Of a stretch of 64,000 bases of DNA, positions 43,123-52,175 are shown piece after piece. Positions within the stretch are counted from its first letter, which is position 1. Each line of letters starts with the position of its first letter. The DNA comes from Bog-473 sp963755375 (lineage in GTDB: Bacteria > Actinomycetota > Acidimicrobiia > Acidimicrobiales > RAAP-2). The stretch spans positions 2,108,001 to 2,172,000 of the forward strand of contig CAVWKG010000016.1 in assembly GCA_963755375.1 (NCBI GenBank). The letters are read 5' to 3'. A program made the position numbers and the translations under genes. Below the pieces are notes generated by a model, which was given only the letters and a program-made list of their open reading frames with translations, made no database searches and was not told the origin of the DNA.

Positions 43123-44175
43123 TCAGGACCGGGCCAGGCCGAGCCACCGGTCGAGGAACGGCAGGGCCTCCGTGCCGTGCCACTGGTGCCCTCCCGCGAA
43201 GATGTCGTGCACCAGCCGGTCGCCCGCACCCAGCTGCTCATAGACGAGGCGCGTGCGGCGCACGGACTCAGCGGCCACGCTGGAGGGGAACAACATGTCC
43301 TCGGTGCCGGACTCGACGAGCAGCGGTCGGGGCGCAACCAGCGCCCCGAGGTCCTCGTGCTCCAGGCGGCCCAGCATCCCGAACATGATCTGCGAGCCGC
43401 ACATGTTCCACGGCATCTTGTGGCTCTCGGCCCATGAGGAGAAGTAGCCGCTGACCACTGACGCCGCCACGCGGGTATCGACCGCAGCCGTGAAGAGCGT
43501 GACGGTGCCGCCGTAGGAGATCCCGACCATGCCGAGGCGCGCCGGATCGACCAGGGGGTGCTGCTCCAAGACGTCGAGGGAGCGCCGCAGGTCCCAGATG
43601 TTCTGCGCCAACGGATTCCAGCCCGCCATGGCGGCGTGGACGAGGTTGGTGTCGCAGGCGTAGTGGTCCTCGGGGTTCCAGTCCAGCCGTTCGCCGAAGC
43701 AACGCAGGTCGGGCGCCAGCACGACGTAGCCGCGGCGAACCAGTTGCAGCGCGTAGTCAGCGTTGGGCATGTCGGTGTGCTCCAGCCCGACCACCTGTGT
43801 CTTCCCGGGCCCGTGCCCGTGGCAGGCCAGGACGGCCGGCCCGGGCGACTGGTCCCGCCGGCTGTCGGGGACCAGCAGGTAGGCGGGAACCGACATGGTG
43901 TCCTCGGTGTCAAAGACGATCTTCTCCCGCCGGTAGCCGTCGCACACCTCCGACTCGAGCGTCTCGAGGTCGAGCGGGACCGCGTCGGGCTCGGGTCCGA
44001 GCAGCTCGGCCAGGCGGGCGCGTCGGCGCTCCAGCCAGGCCGGGAACTCGGCCGGGTCGTCCTCAGGAAGCGGGTCCTCGTGGGTCGTGGCGGCCAGCCG
44101 GGCCATCCACTGGTACCACGACGAATAGTTGCGGGCCGGCGGGGTGAGCACCAGGCCCCCGGTGTCCTCGCTCAT
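43123..44175 (-). CDS. Alpha/beta-hydrolase, acetyl xylan esterase/dienelactone hydrolase-like
   Basis: 350 residues from ATG 44175 (AAAGGGG upstream). The catalytic triad is visible: Ser in GMVGISYGGTVTL, Asp in LLVESGTEDMLF and His in GGHQWHGTEALPF. ACHGHGPGKTQVVG is the oxyanion HG block. The N-terminal 70 residues are a helical cap with LVLTPPARNYSSWYQWMARL. Relatives are cephalosporin-C/acetyl-xylan deacetylases and abhydrolase_7 proteins. Substrate unknown. Divergent from the dioxygenase, with 112 bp between the starts. Confidence 0.85.
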   Translation of the reverse strand: MSEDTGGLVLTPPARNYSSWYQWMARLAATTHEDPLPEDDPAEFPAWLERRRARLAELLGPEPDAVPLDLETLESEVCDGYRREKIVFDTEDTMSVPAYLLVPDSRRDQSPGPAVLACHGHGPGKTQVVGLEHTDMPNADYALQLVRRGYVVLAPDLRCFGERLDWNPEDHYACDTNLVHAAMAGWNPLAQNIWDLRRSLDVLEQHPLVDPARLGMVGISYGGTVTLFTAAVDTRVAASVVSGYFSSWAESHKMPWNMCGSQIMFGMLGRLEHEDLGALVAPRPLLVESGTEDMLFPSSVAAESVRRTRLVYEQLGAGDRLVHDIFAGGHQWHGTEALPFLDRWLGLARS

Positions 44176-44287
44176 GCTGGCCCCTTTCGCGGCATCGGTC
44201 CGGGCCAATGTAGGCGGCAGCGTGCGGAAACGGGGCCGCCCGGGCTCCGCGATTGAGGGCCTGCGCGACCTCGGGCACAATGGCCCC

Positions 44288-45145
44288 GTGACCCTCGCCA
44301 CCTCCGTCAGCGTCCACCCGATCTCCCCCACCATCGGGGCCGAGATCTCCGGAGTGGACATCGCGCTGCCGCTGGCGCCCGAGGTGGTGGCCGCGGTCCG
44401 CGATGCCCTCAACGCCCACCACGTCATCTTCTTCCGCGACCAGTCCCTGACGGCCGAGCAGCAGGCCGCCTTCGCCCGGCAGTTCGGCATCGTGACGGAG
44501 GCCCACCCGGTGCTGCCCTCCATCGACGCGAGTCGAGAGGTGCTGGCCATCGACGGCAAGGTCGACCGCGCGAGCTGGTGGCACACCGACGTCACATTCC
44601 TGGAGACGCCGGCCATGGGCTCCATCCTCTACATGCTCGAAGCGCCCGCGGTCGGCGGCGACACCATGTGGGCCAGCCTGCAGGACGCGTACGACGGGCT
44701 GGCCCCACCGGTGCGCGCCATGTGCGATCAGCTCATCGCCATCCATCACGATCCGTGGTTCGCCGCGGACGTGGCCGAGCGCGGCGGCTACGAGTGGGAC
44801 GGCACGTGGCGCGACAAGCTGCTGCCGGCCCTGCACCCGGTCGTGCGCACGCACCCCGAGAACGGGCGCAACGGCCTCTTCGTCAACCGGCAGTTCACCC
44901 GCACCATCTTCGGGCTGTCGGACAACGAGAGCGGCGCCATCCTCGAGATGCTCTACAACCACTGCGTCAAGCCGGAGTTCACCTGCCGCTTCCGCTGGCG
45001 CACCGGGTCCGTCGCCTTCTGGGACAACCGGGCGACGCTGCACTACGCGCTCGACGACTACGGGGACGCCGCCCGCTACGCACACCGGGTGACCCTGCGG
45101 GGCGACAAGCCCTTCGGGCCGGCGATGCCGCTGCCCGCGGGCTGA
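44288..45145 (+). CDS. TauD/TfdA Fe(II)/2-oxoglutarate dioxygenase
   Basis: 285 residues from GTG 44288. The iron triad is present: WWHTDVTF (His, Asp) and the terminal DYGDAARYAHRVTLRGD (His with the 2-oxoglutarate Arg). IGAEISGVDIALPLAPEVV and RDQSLTAEQQAAFARQFG are typical TauD/TfdA openings. These enzymes hydroxylate taurine, 2,4-D, alkylsulfonates or other acids. The real substrate is unknown. The CadD-like gene starts 9 nt later, so the two are probably co-transcribed. Confidence 0.92.
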   Translation: MTLATSVSVHPISPTIGAEISGVDIALPLAPEVVAAVRDALNAHHVIFFRDQSLTAEQQAAFARQFGIVTEAHPVLPSIDASREVLAIDGKVDRASWWHTDVTFLETPAMGSILYMLEAPAVGGDTMWASLQDAYDGLAPPVRAMCDQLIAIHHDPWFAADVAERGGYEWDGTWRDKLLPALHPVVRTHPENGRNGLFVNRQFTRTIFGLSDNESGAILEMLYNHCVKPEFTCRFRWRTGSVAFWDNRATLHYALDDYGDAARYAHRVTLRGDKPFGPAMPLPAG

Positions 45146-45153
45146 CCGCTTCC

Positions 45154-45816
45154 TTGGCCGCCGGCCTGGGGGCCGACCTCGGCGTCGCCGCGGCGGCGTT
45201 CGTCGGGACCAACGTCGACAACTGTGTGGTGACGATGGCCATGGTGGCCGGCGCGCCGCTGGAACGGGCGCACCGGATCGCGGCGGGCCAAGTCATCGGG
45301 TTCGCCGTCCTGGTCGCGGTGTCCGCCGCGGCAGCGGCGGTACTGTTCGAGTTCTCGACGGCCGTGGTCGGCCTGCTCGGGCTCGTTCCCCTGGCCATCG
45401 GCGTGCGGGGCTTGGTCGCGCTGGTACGCGCCCACCCCGAGCCCGAGGTCAAGCCCCGGGTGGAACCGACCGGCGGCGGGCGGCGGCGCTGGCCCTGGCG
45501 CGGAGGGACCACGGGGGAACGGCGCGCCGTGGGCCGGAGCTTCACGGCGGCTGCGTTGGTCACCATCGCGGCCGGGGGCGACAACCTCGCTGTGTACATC
45601 CCCCTGTTCCGGGTGGGCGGGGCGACCAACGTGGGCGCCATCGTCGTCGCCTTCGTGGTCGGTGAGGTCCTGGTGACCTGGCTCATCCTTACGGGGGGGC
45701 GCCACCCAAAGGCCCGGAGCGTCATGCTGCGCCTCGGCCACCTGGCCGTCCCCGTCCTGCTGTGCTGCATCGGCGTGCTGGTCATGGTGCAGGCGGGGAC
45801 CTTCACGCTCCTGTGA
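45154..45816 (+). CDS. CadD-like cadmium/cation transporter
   Basis: About 220 residues from TTG 45154, 9 nt after the dioxygenase stop. No better start is seen. Six membrane segments in two blocks: AAAAFVGTNVDNCVVTMAMV...GFAVLVAVSAAAAAVLF, then after a basic Gly/Pro loop ALVTIAAGGDNLAVYIPLF, IVVAFVVGEVLVTWLIL and VPVLLCCIGVLVMVQAG. The NxDN and GGDN repeats are diagnostic for CadD efflux proteins. It may export Cd2+ or another cation. Confidence 0.85.
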   Translation: MAAGLGADLGVAAAAFVGTNVDNCVVTMAMVAGAPLERAHRIAAGQVIGFAVLVAVSAAAAAVLFEFSTAVVGLLGLVPLAIGVRGLVALVRAHPEPEVKPRVEPTGGGRRRWPWRGGTTGERRAVGRSFTAAALVTIAAGGDNLAVYIPLFRVGGATNVGAIVVAFVVGEVLVTWLILTGGRHPKARSVMLRLGHLAVPVLLCCIGVLVMVQAGTFTLL

Positions 45817-45828
45817 GTCGGCGCGACA

Positions 45829-46083
45829 ATGAATGACGCCATGCCCGACCCCGTGGACGCGCTCATCCTCGACCTGCTCGAGTGGGTCGGCCCGACGCCC
45901 CGCCCCTACCACGAGGTCCTGGAGGTGTGGCGCACGTCGTGCCCGCGACTGCCCGTCTGGGAGGACGCCAACGACCGGGGGTTCCTCACCCGGCACCACG
46001 AGCCCGGACAGGGTCACCTGATCTCGGTCTCCCGGGCCGGTACCGACCATCTGCGGCGGCACCGCTCGGCTGTGCCCGCCTGA
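45829..46083 (+). CDS. Small hypothetical protein
   Basis: 84 residues from ATG 45829. ALILDLLEWVGPTPRPYHEVLEVW, DANDRGFL and GHLISVSRAGTDHLRRH suggest a small winged-helix-like soluble domain. Clearly gene-like, but no named family is recognised. Follows CadD by 12 bp. Confidence 0.7.
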   Translation: MNDAMPDPVDALILDLLEWVGPTPRPYHEVLEVWRTSCPRLPVWEDANDRGFLTRHHEPGQGHLISVSRAGTDHLRRHRSAVPA

Positions 46084-46197
46084 ACCACGGCACCTGAGCA
46101 CGGGGGACCGAGCAGCCGCGGCGCTGGCCGCGCCCGCGACGCCGTGGTTGACTTCGTCGCACGGCAGCGCAGCACCGACGAGGACCGGAGGGGCCAC

Positions 46198-47031
46198 ATG
46201 GAAGACCTGCGAGGCAAGGTGGCCGTGATCACCGGCGGGGCCAGCGGCATCGGACGGGCCGTGGCGGAGCGGGCGGCCGCGGAGGGCATGAAGATCGTCC
46301 TGGGTGACATCGAGGGGGGCCCGCTCAAGGAGACAGTCGAGGTCCTGACGGGCCGAGGGGCGGAGGCGCTCGGCGTGGTGACCGACGTCTCCGACGCCGC
46401 GTCGGTGCAGGCGCTGCGGGACCGGAGTCTCGACCGCTTCGGAGCGGTGCACCTCGTGCACAACAACGCGGGGATCGGCCTGGGCGGGCCCATCTGGGAG
46501 CTCAGCGAAGAAGACTGGCGCTGGATCCTGGGCGTCAACCTGTGGGGCGTCATCCACGGCGTCGCCACCTTCGTGCCGCTGCTCGTCGAACAGGGGGAAG
46601 GGCACGTGGTCAATACGGCGTCCATCGCCGGCCTCATCGCGGCACCGTTCCTCGGCCCCTACAACGCCACCAAGCAGGCCGTCGTGGCCATTTCGGAGAC
46701 CCTCTTCAAGGACCTCGTGGCCGTTGGCGCGCCCATCGGCGTGTCGGTCCTGTGTCCCGGCTTCGTGCGGACGCGCATCGCCGAGTCCGAGCGGAACCGC
46801 CCCCACTGGGCGACCGAGCGCGAAGCGACCGGGGCGGCCGAGCTGCGGGGCGCCGTGCAGAACATGGTCGATGGCGGCATTGCGCCCGCCACCGTGGCCG
46901 ACCGCGTCTTCGATGCCGTGCGCACCAACACCTTCTACATCCTCACGCACCCCGAGCTCGACGGCGCGGTCAAGACGCGCTTCGACGACATTCTGCAGCG
47001 GCGGCCGCCCAGCCCGACGCTCATCGCCTGA
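46198..47031 (+). CDS. Short-chain dehydrogenase/reductase
   Basis: 277 residues from ATG 46198 (CGGAGGGG upstream); an earlier in-frame start at 46144 is less likely. Cofactor motif VAVITGGASGIGRAVAERAA, VHNNAGIGLGGP, catalytic Ser in VVNTASIAGLI and PYNATKQAVVAISE (YxxxK). VSVLCPGFVRTRIAESERN is the common SDR C-terminal region. The sequence fits NAD(P)H-dependent alcohol/ketone oxidoreductases. Substrate unknown. Convergent with the FtsX-type permease. Confidence 0.92.
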   Translation: MEDLRGKVAVITGGASGIGRAVAERAAAEGMKIVLGDIEGGPLKETVEVLTGRGAEALGVVTDVSDAASVQALRDRSLDRFGAVHLVHNNAGIGLGGPIWELSEEDWRWILGVNLWGVIHGVATFVPLLVEQGEGHVVNTASIAGLIAAPFLGPYNATKQAVVAISETLFKDLVAVGAPIGVSVLCPGFVRTRIAESERNRPHWATEREATGAAELRGAVQNMVDGGIAPATVADRVFDAVRTNTFYILTHPELDGAVKTRFDDILQRRPPSPTLIA

Positions 47032-47046
47032 ACTGCGCCACGCGGT

Positions 47047-47064
47047 CGTCGCTCGGGCGCGACG
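47047..47064. terminator. Terminator-like hairpin between SDR and permease
   Basis: CGTCGC (47047-47052) pairs with GCGACG (47059-47064) across a TCGGGC loop. Convergent stops lie on both sides. No U-tract. Confidence 0.35.
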
Positions 47065-47078
47065 GCGCGCGAGGCCGC

Positions 47079-49580
47079 CTACTCATCACGAAGGACCAGC
47101 GCCGAAGCGGTGCGAGCCGCTCGGCGGCCGGGGAGCACGGCCGCCGCGTTCGCGAGCGCGAAGGCGGCGACCGCCGCGAGCAGCACCGACCACACCGGCA
47201 CGGTGGGAGCGGGTACCGCCCCGATCTGCTCGGCGAACAATGTCCACAGCCAGCGCCCCAGCACGACACCGAGTGGGATACCGACGGCCACCCCGACGGC
47301 GGCGGCGATCGACGCGTGCCAAGCCACTGTGGCGGCCAGCTGGCGCTCCGTGAAGCCGAGAACCCGGAGCAGCGCAAGATCTCGACGGCACCGTCGCACC
47401 GACGCCACCAGGGCCAAGCCCAGAGCGACGAGCGCGGCGAGGGCGAGACCACCGGCGAGCAGGACCGGGGTCGTGCCCATGGAGCGGTAGTTCACGATCT
47501 GGGCGGGATGCTGCACGGAGAGGACGGTGGCGACGTTTCCCCCGCAGACTGAATTCGGTTGTTGCCGGGCGAGGACCTGGTTCGCCGCCGCCGAGAGTCG
47601 TCGCGCCGCTGCTTGCCCCCGCGGCGCGCTCAGACCCCCGCGTACACGCAACAGGACCATGTTGGGCCCGTCGCAGGACGGCGCGTAGCCCTGCGGGCCA
47701 AGACTCTCGGTCAGCGGGCCCGCGTCGGTGGGCACCAGGGCACCGGTCCCCATGGAGGTATGCAGCCCTTCTGCGATCCCGATGGCCGGCATGGTGGCGA
47801 CGCCGGCGACGGTGAGTCGGATCGGCCGGCGTGGGTAGCCGGGCACGTACTGGAGGTCCACGGTGTCGCCAATTTGCTTGTGCAGCTGGGCCAGTGTCGC
47901 GGCGCCGAGAACGATCTCCCGTGACGTGGCCAGCCCGTGCCCCGAGACGATGGGCGGAGCGACTGCGGACCCGGGGTCCGCCAGCAACGTCGGGACCTCG
48001 ACCCCGTCGAGCTGCAAGGTGACGAACGAGATTCCCGCGAACGACTGGACGGCGCGGTCGTGGCGGAGCTCCGCCACCGCCTTGTTCGGAACGGGTCCGT
48101 ACCCGTCCGAGCTCTGCACGGCGTAGTCCCAGTTCCACCCGAAGAGGGCGGGCCGGGACACCAGCGTGTGCAGGCTCGCGCCGAAGGTCAGTGTCGCCGT
48201 CACGACGATCATGGCGATCACCGCCGAAAGAAGCGCCCAGCGGTAGGGGCCGGCGGCCCTGCCGCTGCGTGCGTCGACGGCAAACGATGCGCCGGCGACC
48301 GCGGACGGCGGCAGGCCCGAGCGCGCTGCCACCTGCACGGTGGACGAACGGCGGCCGGTGAAACGAATGCGCCGTTGCAGGCGATGCGGCGCTTCGAGAT
48401 AGGCGATGACCACGGCCACTGCCGCCGGAACGGCGAACAGGACTGCGAAACCGGCACCGAGGACCGTCCAGTCGGCGTTCACCCCGCGGTCGGGGTAGAC
48501 GGGTCGGACCGGACCAATCGGGAAGAGCGGCGACAGGGCCAATGCCACCGCCACAGCGAGGATGGATCCGACCAGGATCGATCCGACGATGCCGATGAGC
48601 CCGTCGAGCTCGGTCACCGCGGGGTCGGCCCCGACGGCCCGCATGACGACCAGGTCGCGTTCACGGGCGTCCAGCAGGCGTGCGATGACCTGGATCCCGA
48701 GGAGCAACGCAGCCAGGGCAGCAATACCGCCGAAGACTCCCAGTGCGAGCGCCTCGGGTCGTATCGACTGCTGGGCCTCCGCCTCGGTCTGTGAGGTGAC
48801 CTGAAAGTCGGTGAAGTACTGCTCCGTCGAATTCCACCGCCTCTCCACGGCGGCAACGTCGGCCGCGCCTCCCCGGAGTTGCACGCCCAGGTAGATGAGG
48901 CTGGCGGACCCTACCGAATTCGTGAGAGCGGGCGTCGCGACGATGTAGGTGGGGAACTTGGCGATCTGATCCTGCACGACCTCCCGATTGAGCAAGCCGA
49001 TGCCCACCACAATGAGAGTGATGCGTCGCACGGCACGCGAATCCGTTGTGATCGCCACCGGCACACGCGAACCGAGGTGCAGCCCCATTGCCGCGGCAGC
49101 GTTCTCGGTGACCATCACTTCGTCCGCCCGCGCCGGATCCGCCATCCGGCCGCTCGTGATCGCGAAGCGATCCTGGTTGAAGAGCAGACCGTCGACGCTG
49201 CCCACGACGATGACGTTGCTGTTCAGGCTCCGCTGTTCGGTCCTCCCGCCCTTCGTGAGCGACGCCCCGAGCCCCACGTAGCTCTCGACCGCCTTCACCT
49301 GCGGATAGGCGCGCACCGCGTGAATGAGGGCCTGGACATGGTCGGGTTGTCCGACACCCGGCCCGCCGCCGGCCGGCTCGATCATGAGGTCCGAGGGGTT
49401 GGACGCGGCCAGAAAGGTGGGGAACGACGATGCCGTCCGGCGGGCGGCGGCGAGCGAACCGAGCGCGACACCGCCGGCGAGGCCGATCAGGAGGACGAGG
49501 ACGAGGTAGCTCGAGCGTTGTCGCCTCCAGCAGACGACCGATCTGTACCAGGCCGTCCGGATCGCCGAGGATCTCACCAC
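47079..49580 (-). CDS. FtsX/MacB-type ABC transporter permease without ATPase partner
   Basis: 833 residues. The layout is that of a fused double FtsX protein: an N-terminal helix (SSYLVLVLLIGLAGGVALGSLAA) followed by an extracytoplasmic MacB-like domain, a first FtsX core (ALGVFGGIAALAALLLGIQVIARLLDARERDLVVMRAVG) and, after a second periplasmic segment, a final core (LAGGLALAALVALGLALVASVRRCRRDLALLRVLG). Conserved acidic ends of the family (LRDE) finish it. Such permeases usually need a separate LolD/MacB-type ATPase. None lies next to it. Possible role: lipoprotein or peptide export or envelope remodelling. Confidence 0.85.
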   Translation of the reverse strand: MVRSSAIRTAWYRSVVCWRRQRSSYLVLVLLIGLAGGVALGSLAAARRTASSFPTFLAASNPSDLMIEPAGGGPGVGQPDHVQALIHAVRAYPQVKAVESYVGLGASLTKGGRTEQRSLNSNVIVVGSVDGLLFNQDRFAITSGRMADPARADEVMVTENAAAAMGLHLGSRVPVAITTDSRAVRRITLIVVGIGLLNREVVQDQIAKFPTYIVATPALTNSVGSASLIYLGVQLRGGAADVAAVERRWNSTEQYFTDFQVTSQTEAEAQQSIRPEALALGVFGGIAALAALLLGIQVIARLLDARERDLVVMRAVGADPAVTELDGLIGIVGSILVGSILAVAVALALSPLFPIGPVRPVYPDRGVNADWTVLGAGFAVLFAVPAAVAVVIAYLEAPHRLQRRIRFTGRRSSTVQVAARSGLPPSAVAGASFAVDARSGRAAGPYRWALLSAVIAMIVVTATLTFGASLHTLVSRPALFGWNWDYAVQSSDGYGPVPNKAVAELRHDRAVQSFAGISFVTLQLDGVEVPTLLADPGSAVAPPIVSGHGLATSREIVLGAATLAQLHKQIGDTVDLQYVPGYPRRPIRLTVAGVATMPAIGIAEGLHTSMGTGALVPTDAGPLTESLGPQGYAPSCDGPNMVLLRVRGGLSAPRGQAAARRLSAAANQVLARQQPNSVCGGNVATVLSVQHPAQIVNYRSMGTTPVLLAGGLALAALVALGLALVASVRRCRRDLALLRVLGFTERQLAATVAWHASIAAAVGVAVGIPLGVVLGRWLWTLFAEQIGAVPAPTVPVWSVLLAAVAAFALANAAAVLPGRRAARTASALVLRDE

Positions 49581-49752
49581 CGCGGTCCGTCCCGGGGCGG
49601 GCGGCCCCTTGCGCTGCGCGCTGTGGCCGCCTCCATCCCTCCAGCCTGCAGGAACGTCAGCCCGTCGCCAATGGGGTCAGCAGGTGCCGCCACCTCGTGG
49701 TACCACGAGCATCGAGGGGGTCGGGGGCAGGGCGGCAGCGGGCCCGACGCCG

Positions 49753-51309
49753 TCAGCCCGACGGCGCCGGCAACGGCCTGAACGGCTGTATCGTCACCCA
49801 GCACGTCCCTTGTGGCTTGTGGTTCGTCTTCAGCCTGCACTGTGACGACGGGGGCACGTTGTTGTGGACCTTGACGACCTGGTACTGGGTCGGGCCGTAG
49901 AACTTGTTTGGCCCGAAGCTCCAGACGGGTGAGAGCGTGCCGGGGTAGTTCGTGATCTTCGACATCGCCTGCACAAAGGTGCGGCGGTTCAGGTCCTTGC
50001 CGGCGTTCTTGGCCGCCGTCGCGAAGAGCCCGACGGCCCCGCACCACGCCTGAATGGGTCCCTGTTCCTCGATATAGAAGCTCGTCGTGCCCGTGATCTC
50101 CTTGGGGTGATAGGCGTGCCACGTGTTGTAGCAGGAGCGCACACCCGGGTCGTAGCCACCCTGGCTCTCGGGCCGGTTGTCGTCGAAGCCGCCCAGCGTC
50201 TCGGTCGTGACGCCCTCCTGTCCGTTGAGCGCCTGCTCGTAGGGGACCGGGATCAGCCCCAACGCCACTTCGATCGTGGACTCGTAGTCGCTGAGGAGCA
50301 GCTGCGGGTAGTACTGCTGGGCGTTCTCCGCCCCGACGTAAGGGAAGAAGGCGTTCTCGGGGAGCAGCGGGACGACCGACTGCACGCCCTCGGACTTGAA
50401 CTTCTCCACGGCCAACTGCGCGTCGGAGTTGGTGGTGGCTGTCTGGTCGGCGCTGCCGGCCACGGTCTGGACCATCGGGGTGATGCCGTCCTTCTTCAGG
50501 TCGGGCATGAGGTAGTCGTTCAGTGCGTCCTGGTCGGCTGCCTGGTCGGACACGACGACGCCGACCTTCTTGCCGTGACCCAGCCGGCCCGAGCTCTCTC
50601 CCCACTGGACCACGGCGGCCAGGACGGGCGCCATGTCCGCGCCGGTCCACCACAGGTAGGGCGAGCCCAGGTTCGTCCAGTTGGTCGTGGTGGACCAGGC
50701 GCTGAGGAGCGGGGTCTGGCCCTGCTGGGTCACGCAGAGCTGGTTGTCCCCCAACCAGGTGCCGATGCCGTCGACGACCGCGAAGACCGCCGGGCTGCCC
50801 TGGGTCCATTGCCGGCACAACGACTGCATGTTGGCGTCGTTGGTCGGGTCGAACTGGACGATGATCGGGTTGATCTTGCGGCCGTTGATGCCGCCGCTGT
50901 TGTTGATCTTGTTCACGAAGAGGTGAATGGCTGGGATCTGCTCGTTGTACTCCTTGTCCTGCGCGAAGCCTTCCTTCCCCGCCAGGCTGTTGATGGCGAC
51001 GACCGGGAACACCACGTTGATGCTGGTGGCGGAGACACCGCGGCTGCTGGTGCTCGCCTGGCTCACCGGCGTCGCGGTCGTGCTCGACGACGCGACCTCC
51101 GCTGCGCCGGCGGTGCCCGATCCACCGGGCGTGCCTGCGGGGGCCAGGACCAGCCAGGCGATGAGCCCGATGACGATGGCGAGGATGATCAGCGCGGTCC
51201 GCACCTGTGTGGCGCGGGGGCGCCGGCGCAACCGCCGCCAGGACCGACCCAACGACGCCAGGGGATGCAACGCCCCCCGGTGCGCGGGAACTTCCATGCT
51301 CGCCTCCAT
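49753..51309 (-). CDS. Membrane-tethered branched-chain amino acid-type (LivK-like) binding protein
   Basis: 518 residues. ATG 51309 lies 6 nt after AAGGAGG, better spaced than GTG 51315. Instead of a cleavable signal there is a basic RSWRRLRRRPR stretch and one uncleaved helix (ALIILAIVIGLIAWLVLA, about residues 40-57) followed by a Ser/Thr-rich linker. From residue 90 the periplasmic-binding-protein type 1 fold reads SINVVFPVVAINSLAGKEGFA, INGRKINPIIVQFDPTN, HGKKVGVVVSDQAADQD and later LLSDYESTIEVALG. Part of the Liv-type importer with genes at 51312-56386. The ligand is unknown and need not be an amino acid. Confidence 0.88.
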   Translation of the reverse strand: MEASMEVPAHRGALHPLASLGRSWRRLRRRPRATQVRTALIILAIVIGLIAWLVLAPAGTPGGSGTAGAAEVASSSTTATPVSQASTSSRGVSATSINVVFPVVAINSLAGKEGFAQDKEYNEQIPAIHLFVNKINNSGGINGRKINPIIVQFDPTNDANMQSLCRQWTQGSPAVFAVVDGIGTWLGDNQLCVTQQGQTPLLSAWSTTTNWTNLGSPYLWWTGADMAPVLAAVVQWGESSGRLGHGKKVGVVVSDQAADQDALNDYLMPDLKKDGITPMVQTVAGSADQTATTNSDAQLAVEKFKSEGVQSVVPLLPENAFFPYVGAENAQQYYPQLLLSDYESTIEVALGLIPVPYEQALNGQEGVTTETLGGFDDNRPESQGGYDPGVRSCYNTWHAYHPKEITGTTSFYIEEQGPIQAWCGAVGLFATAAKNAGKDLNRRTFVQAMSKITNYPGTLSPVWSFGPNKFYGPTQYQVVKVHNNVPPSSQCRLKTNHKPQGTCWVTIQPFRPLPAPSG

Positions 51310-51311
51310 GC

Positions 51312-52175
51312 TCACCCTCCTTCGCGGTGGCCTGCACCGCTGCCCTCCCCGATCGGGCCCGATGCCATCAGGGCCTCGTCGCTCGCACCAAGGTAGGCGG
51401 CCAGAGCCTTCGAATCAGCGCGGATGACCTCGGGCGGCCCGGCGGCGACCACGTGGCCCAGTTCCATGACCACGACGGTGGAGCAGAGCTCGAACACCAG
51501 GGGCACGTCGTGCTCCACCAGGACGATGGTGGTGTCCGCGACCTCGTGGATCCGGCGCAGCAGCGGAATAAAGGCTTCGGCCTCCCGCTGGGCGATGCCC
51601 GCGGTGGGCTCGTCGAGCAGCAGCAACCGCGGCCGGGCCAGGACGATGGAGGCCAGGTCGACCACCCGGCGTGTCCCCGTGGAGAGCTCGGCCGTACGGT
51701 GATGGCGGAACCGGTCCAGCCCGAAGGCGGCGATGATCTGGTCTACTGCCCCGAGCTTGCGTCGCTCGGCCCGCCGGGCCCACGGAAGGCGGAGTGTGGT
51801 CGAGAGCACGGCGACCTCCCGGCGCGCGTCCTCACTCAGGAGGAGGACGTCGAGCACGGTGAGCTCGGGGAACAGTCGGCAGTCCTGGAACGAGCGCACC
51901 ATGCCGACGCTCAGGCGCTCCTCGGGCAAGTACTCGGCCAGGTCGATGTCGTCCAATCGCACAGAACCCGACTGTGGCGCCACCAACCCCGAGATCACGT
52001 CCAGCGTGGTCGTCTTGCCCGAGCCGTTGGCCCCGATCAACCCGACGATGGAGCCCGGCTCCGCTTCGAACGTCACCCCGTTGAGGGCGTGCACGCCCCC
52101 GAATTGCACGTTCACGCCGTCGACGTTGAGGCGGGCGGGGTGTACCGACACCGCCCCCTCGGCGACGGCCGTCAT
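51312..52175 (-). CDS. LivG-like ABC transporter ATPase
   Basis: 287 residues from ATG 52175, overlapping the permease stop as ATGA. Walker A is GLIGANGSGKTTTLDVISGL, the Q-loop region is FQDCRLFPELTVLD, and Walker B with switch is LLLLDEPTAGI...VLVEHDVPLVF. The ABC signature is LSTGTRR rather than LSGGQ/LSYGQQ, a variant at the dimer interface. The C-terminal ASDEALMASG tail follows the LivG pattern. Its stop is 2 nt before the binding-protein start. Energises the LivHM fusion. Confidence 0.93.
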   Translation of the reverse strand: MTAVAEGAVSVHPARLNVDGVNVQFGGVHALNGVTFEAEPGSIVGLIGANGSGKTTTLDVISGLVAPQSGSVRLDDIDLAEYLPEERLSVGMVRSFQDCRLFPELTVLDVLLLSEDARREVAVLSTTLRLPWARRAERRKLGAVDQIIAAFGLDRFRHHRTAELSTGTRRVVDLASIVLARPRLLLLDEPTAGIAQREAEAFIPLLRRIHEVADTTIVLVEHDVPLVFELCSTVVVMELGHVVAAGPPEVIRADSKALAAYLGASDEALMASGPIGEGSGAGHREGG

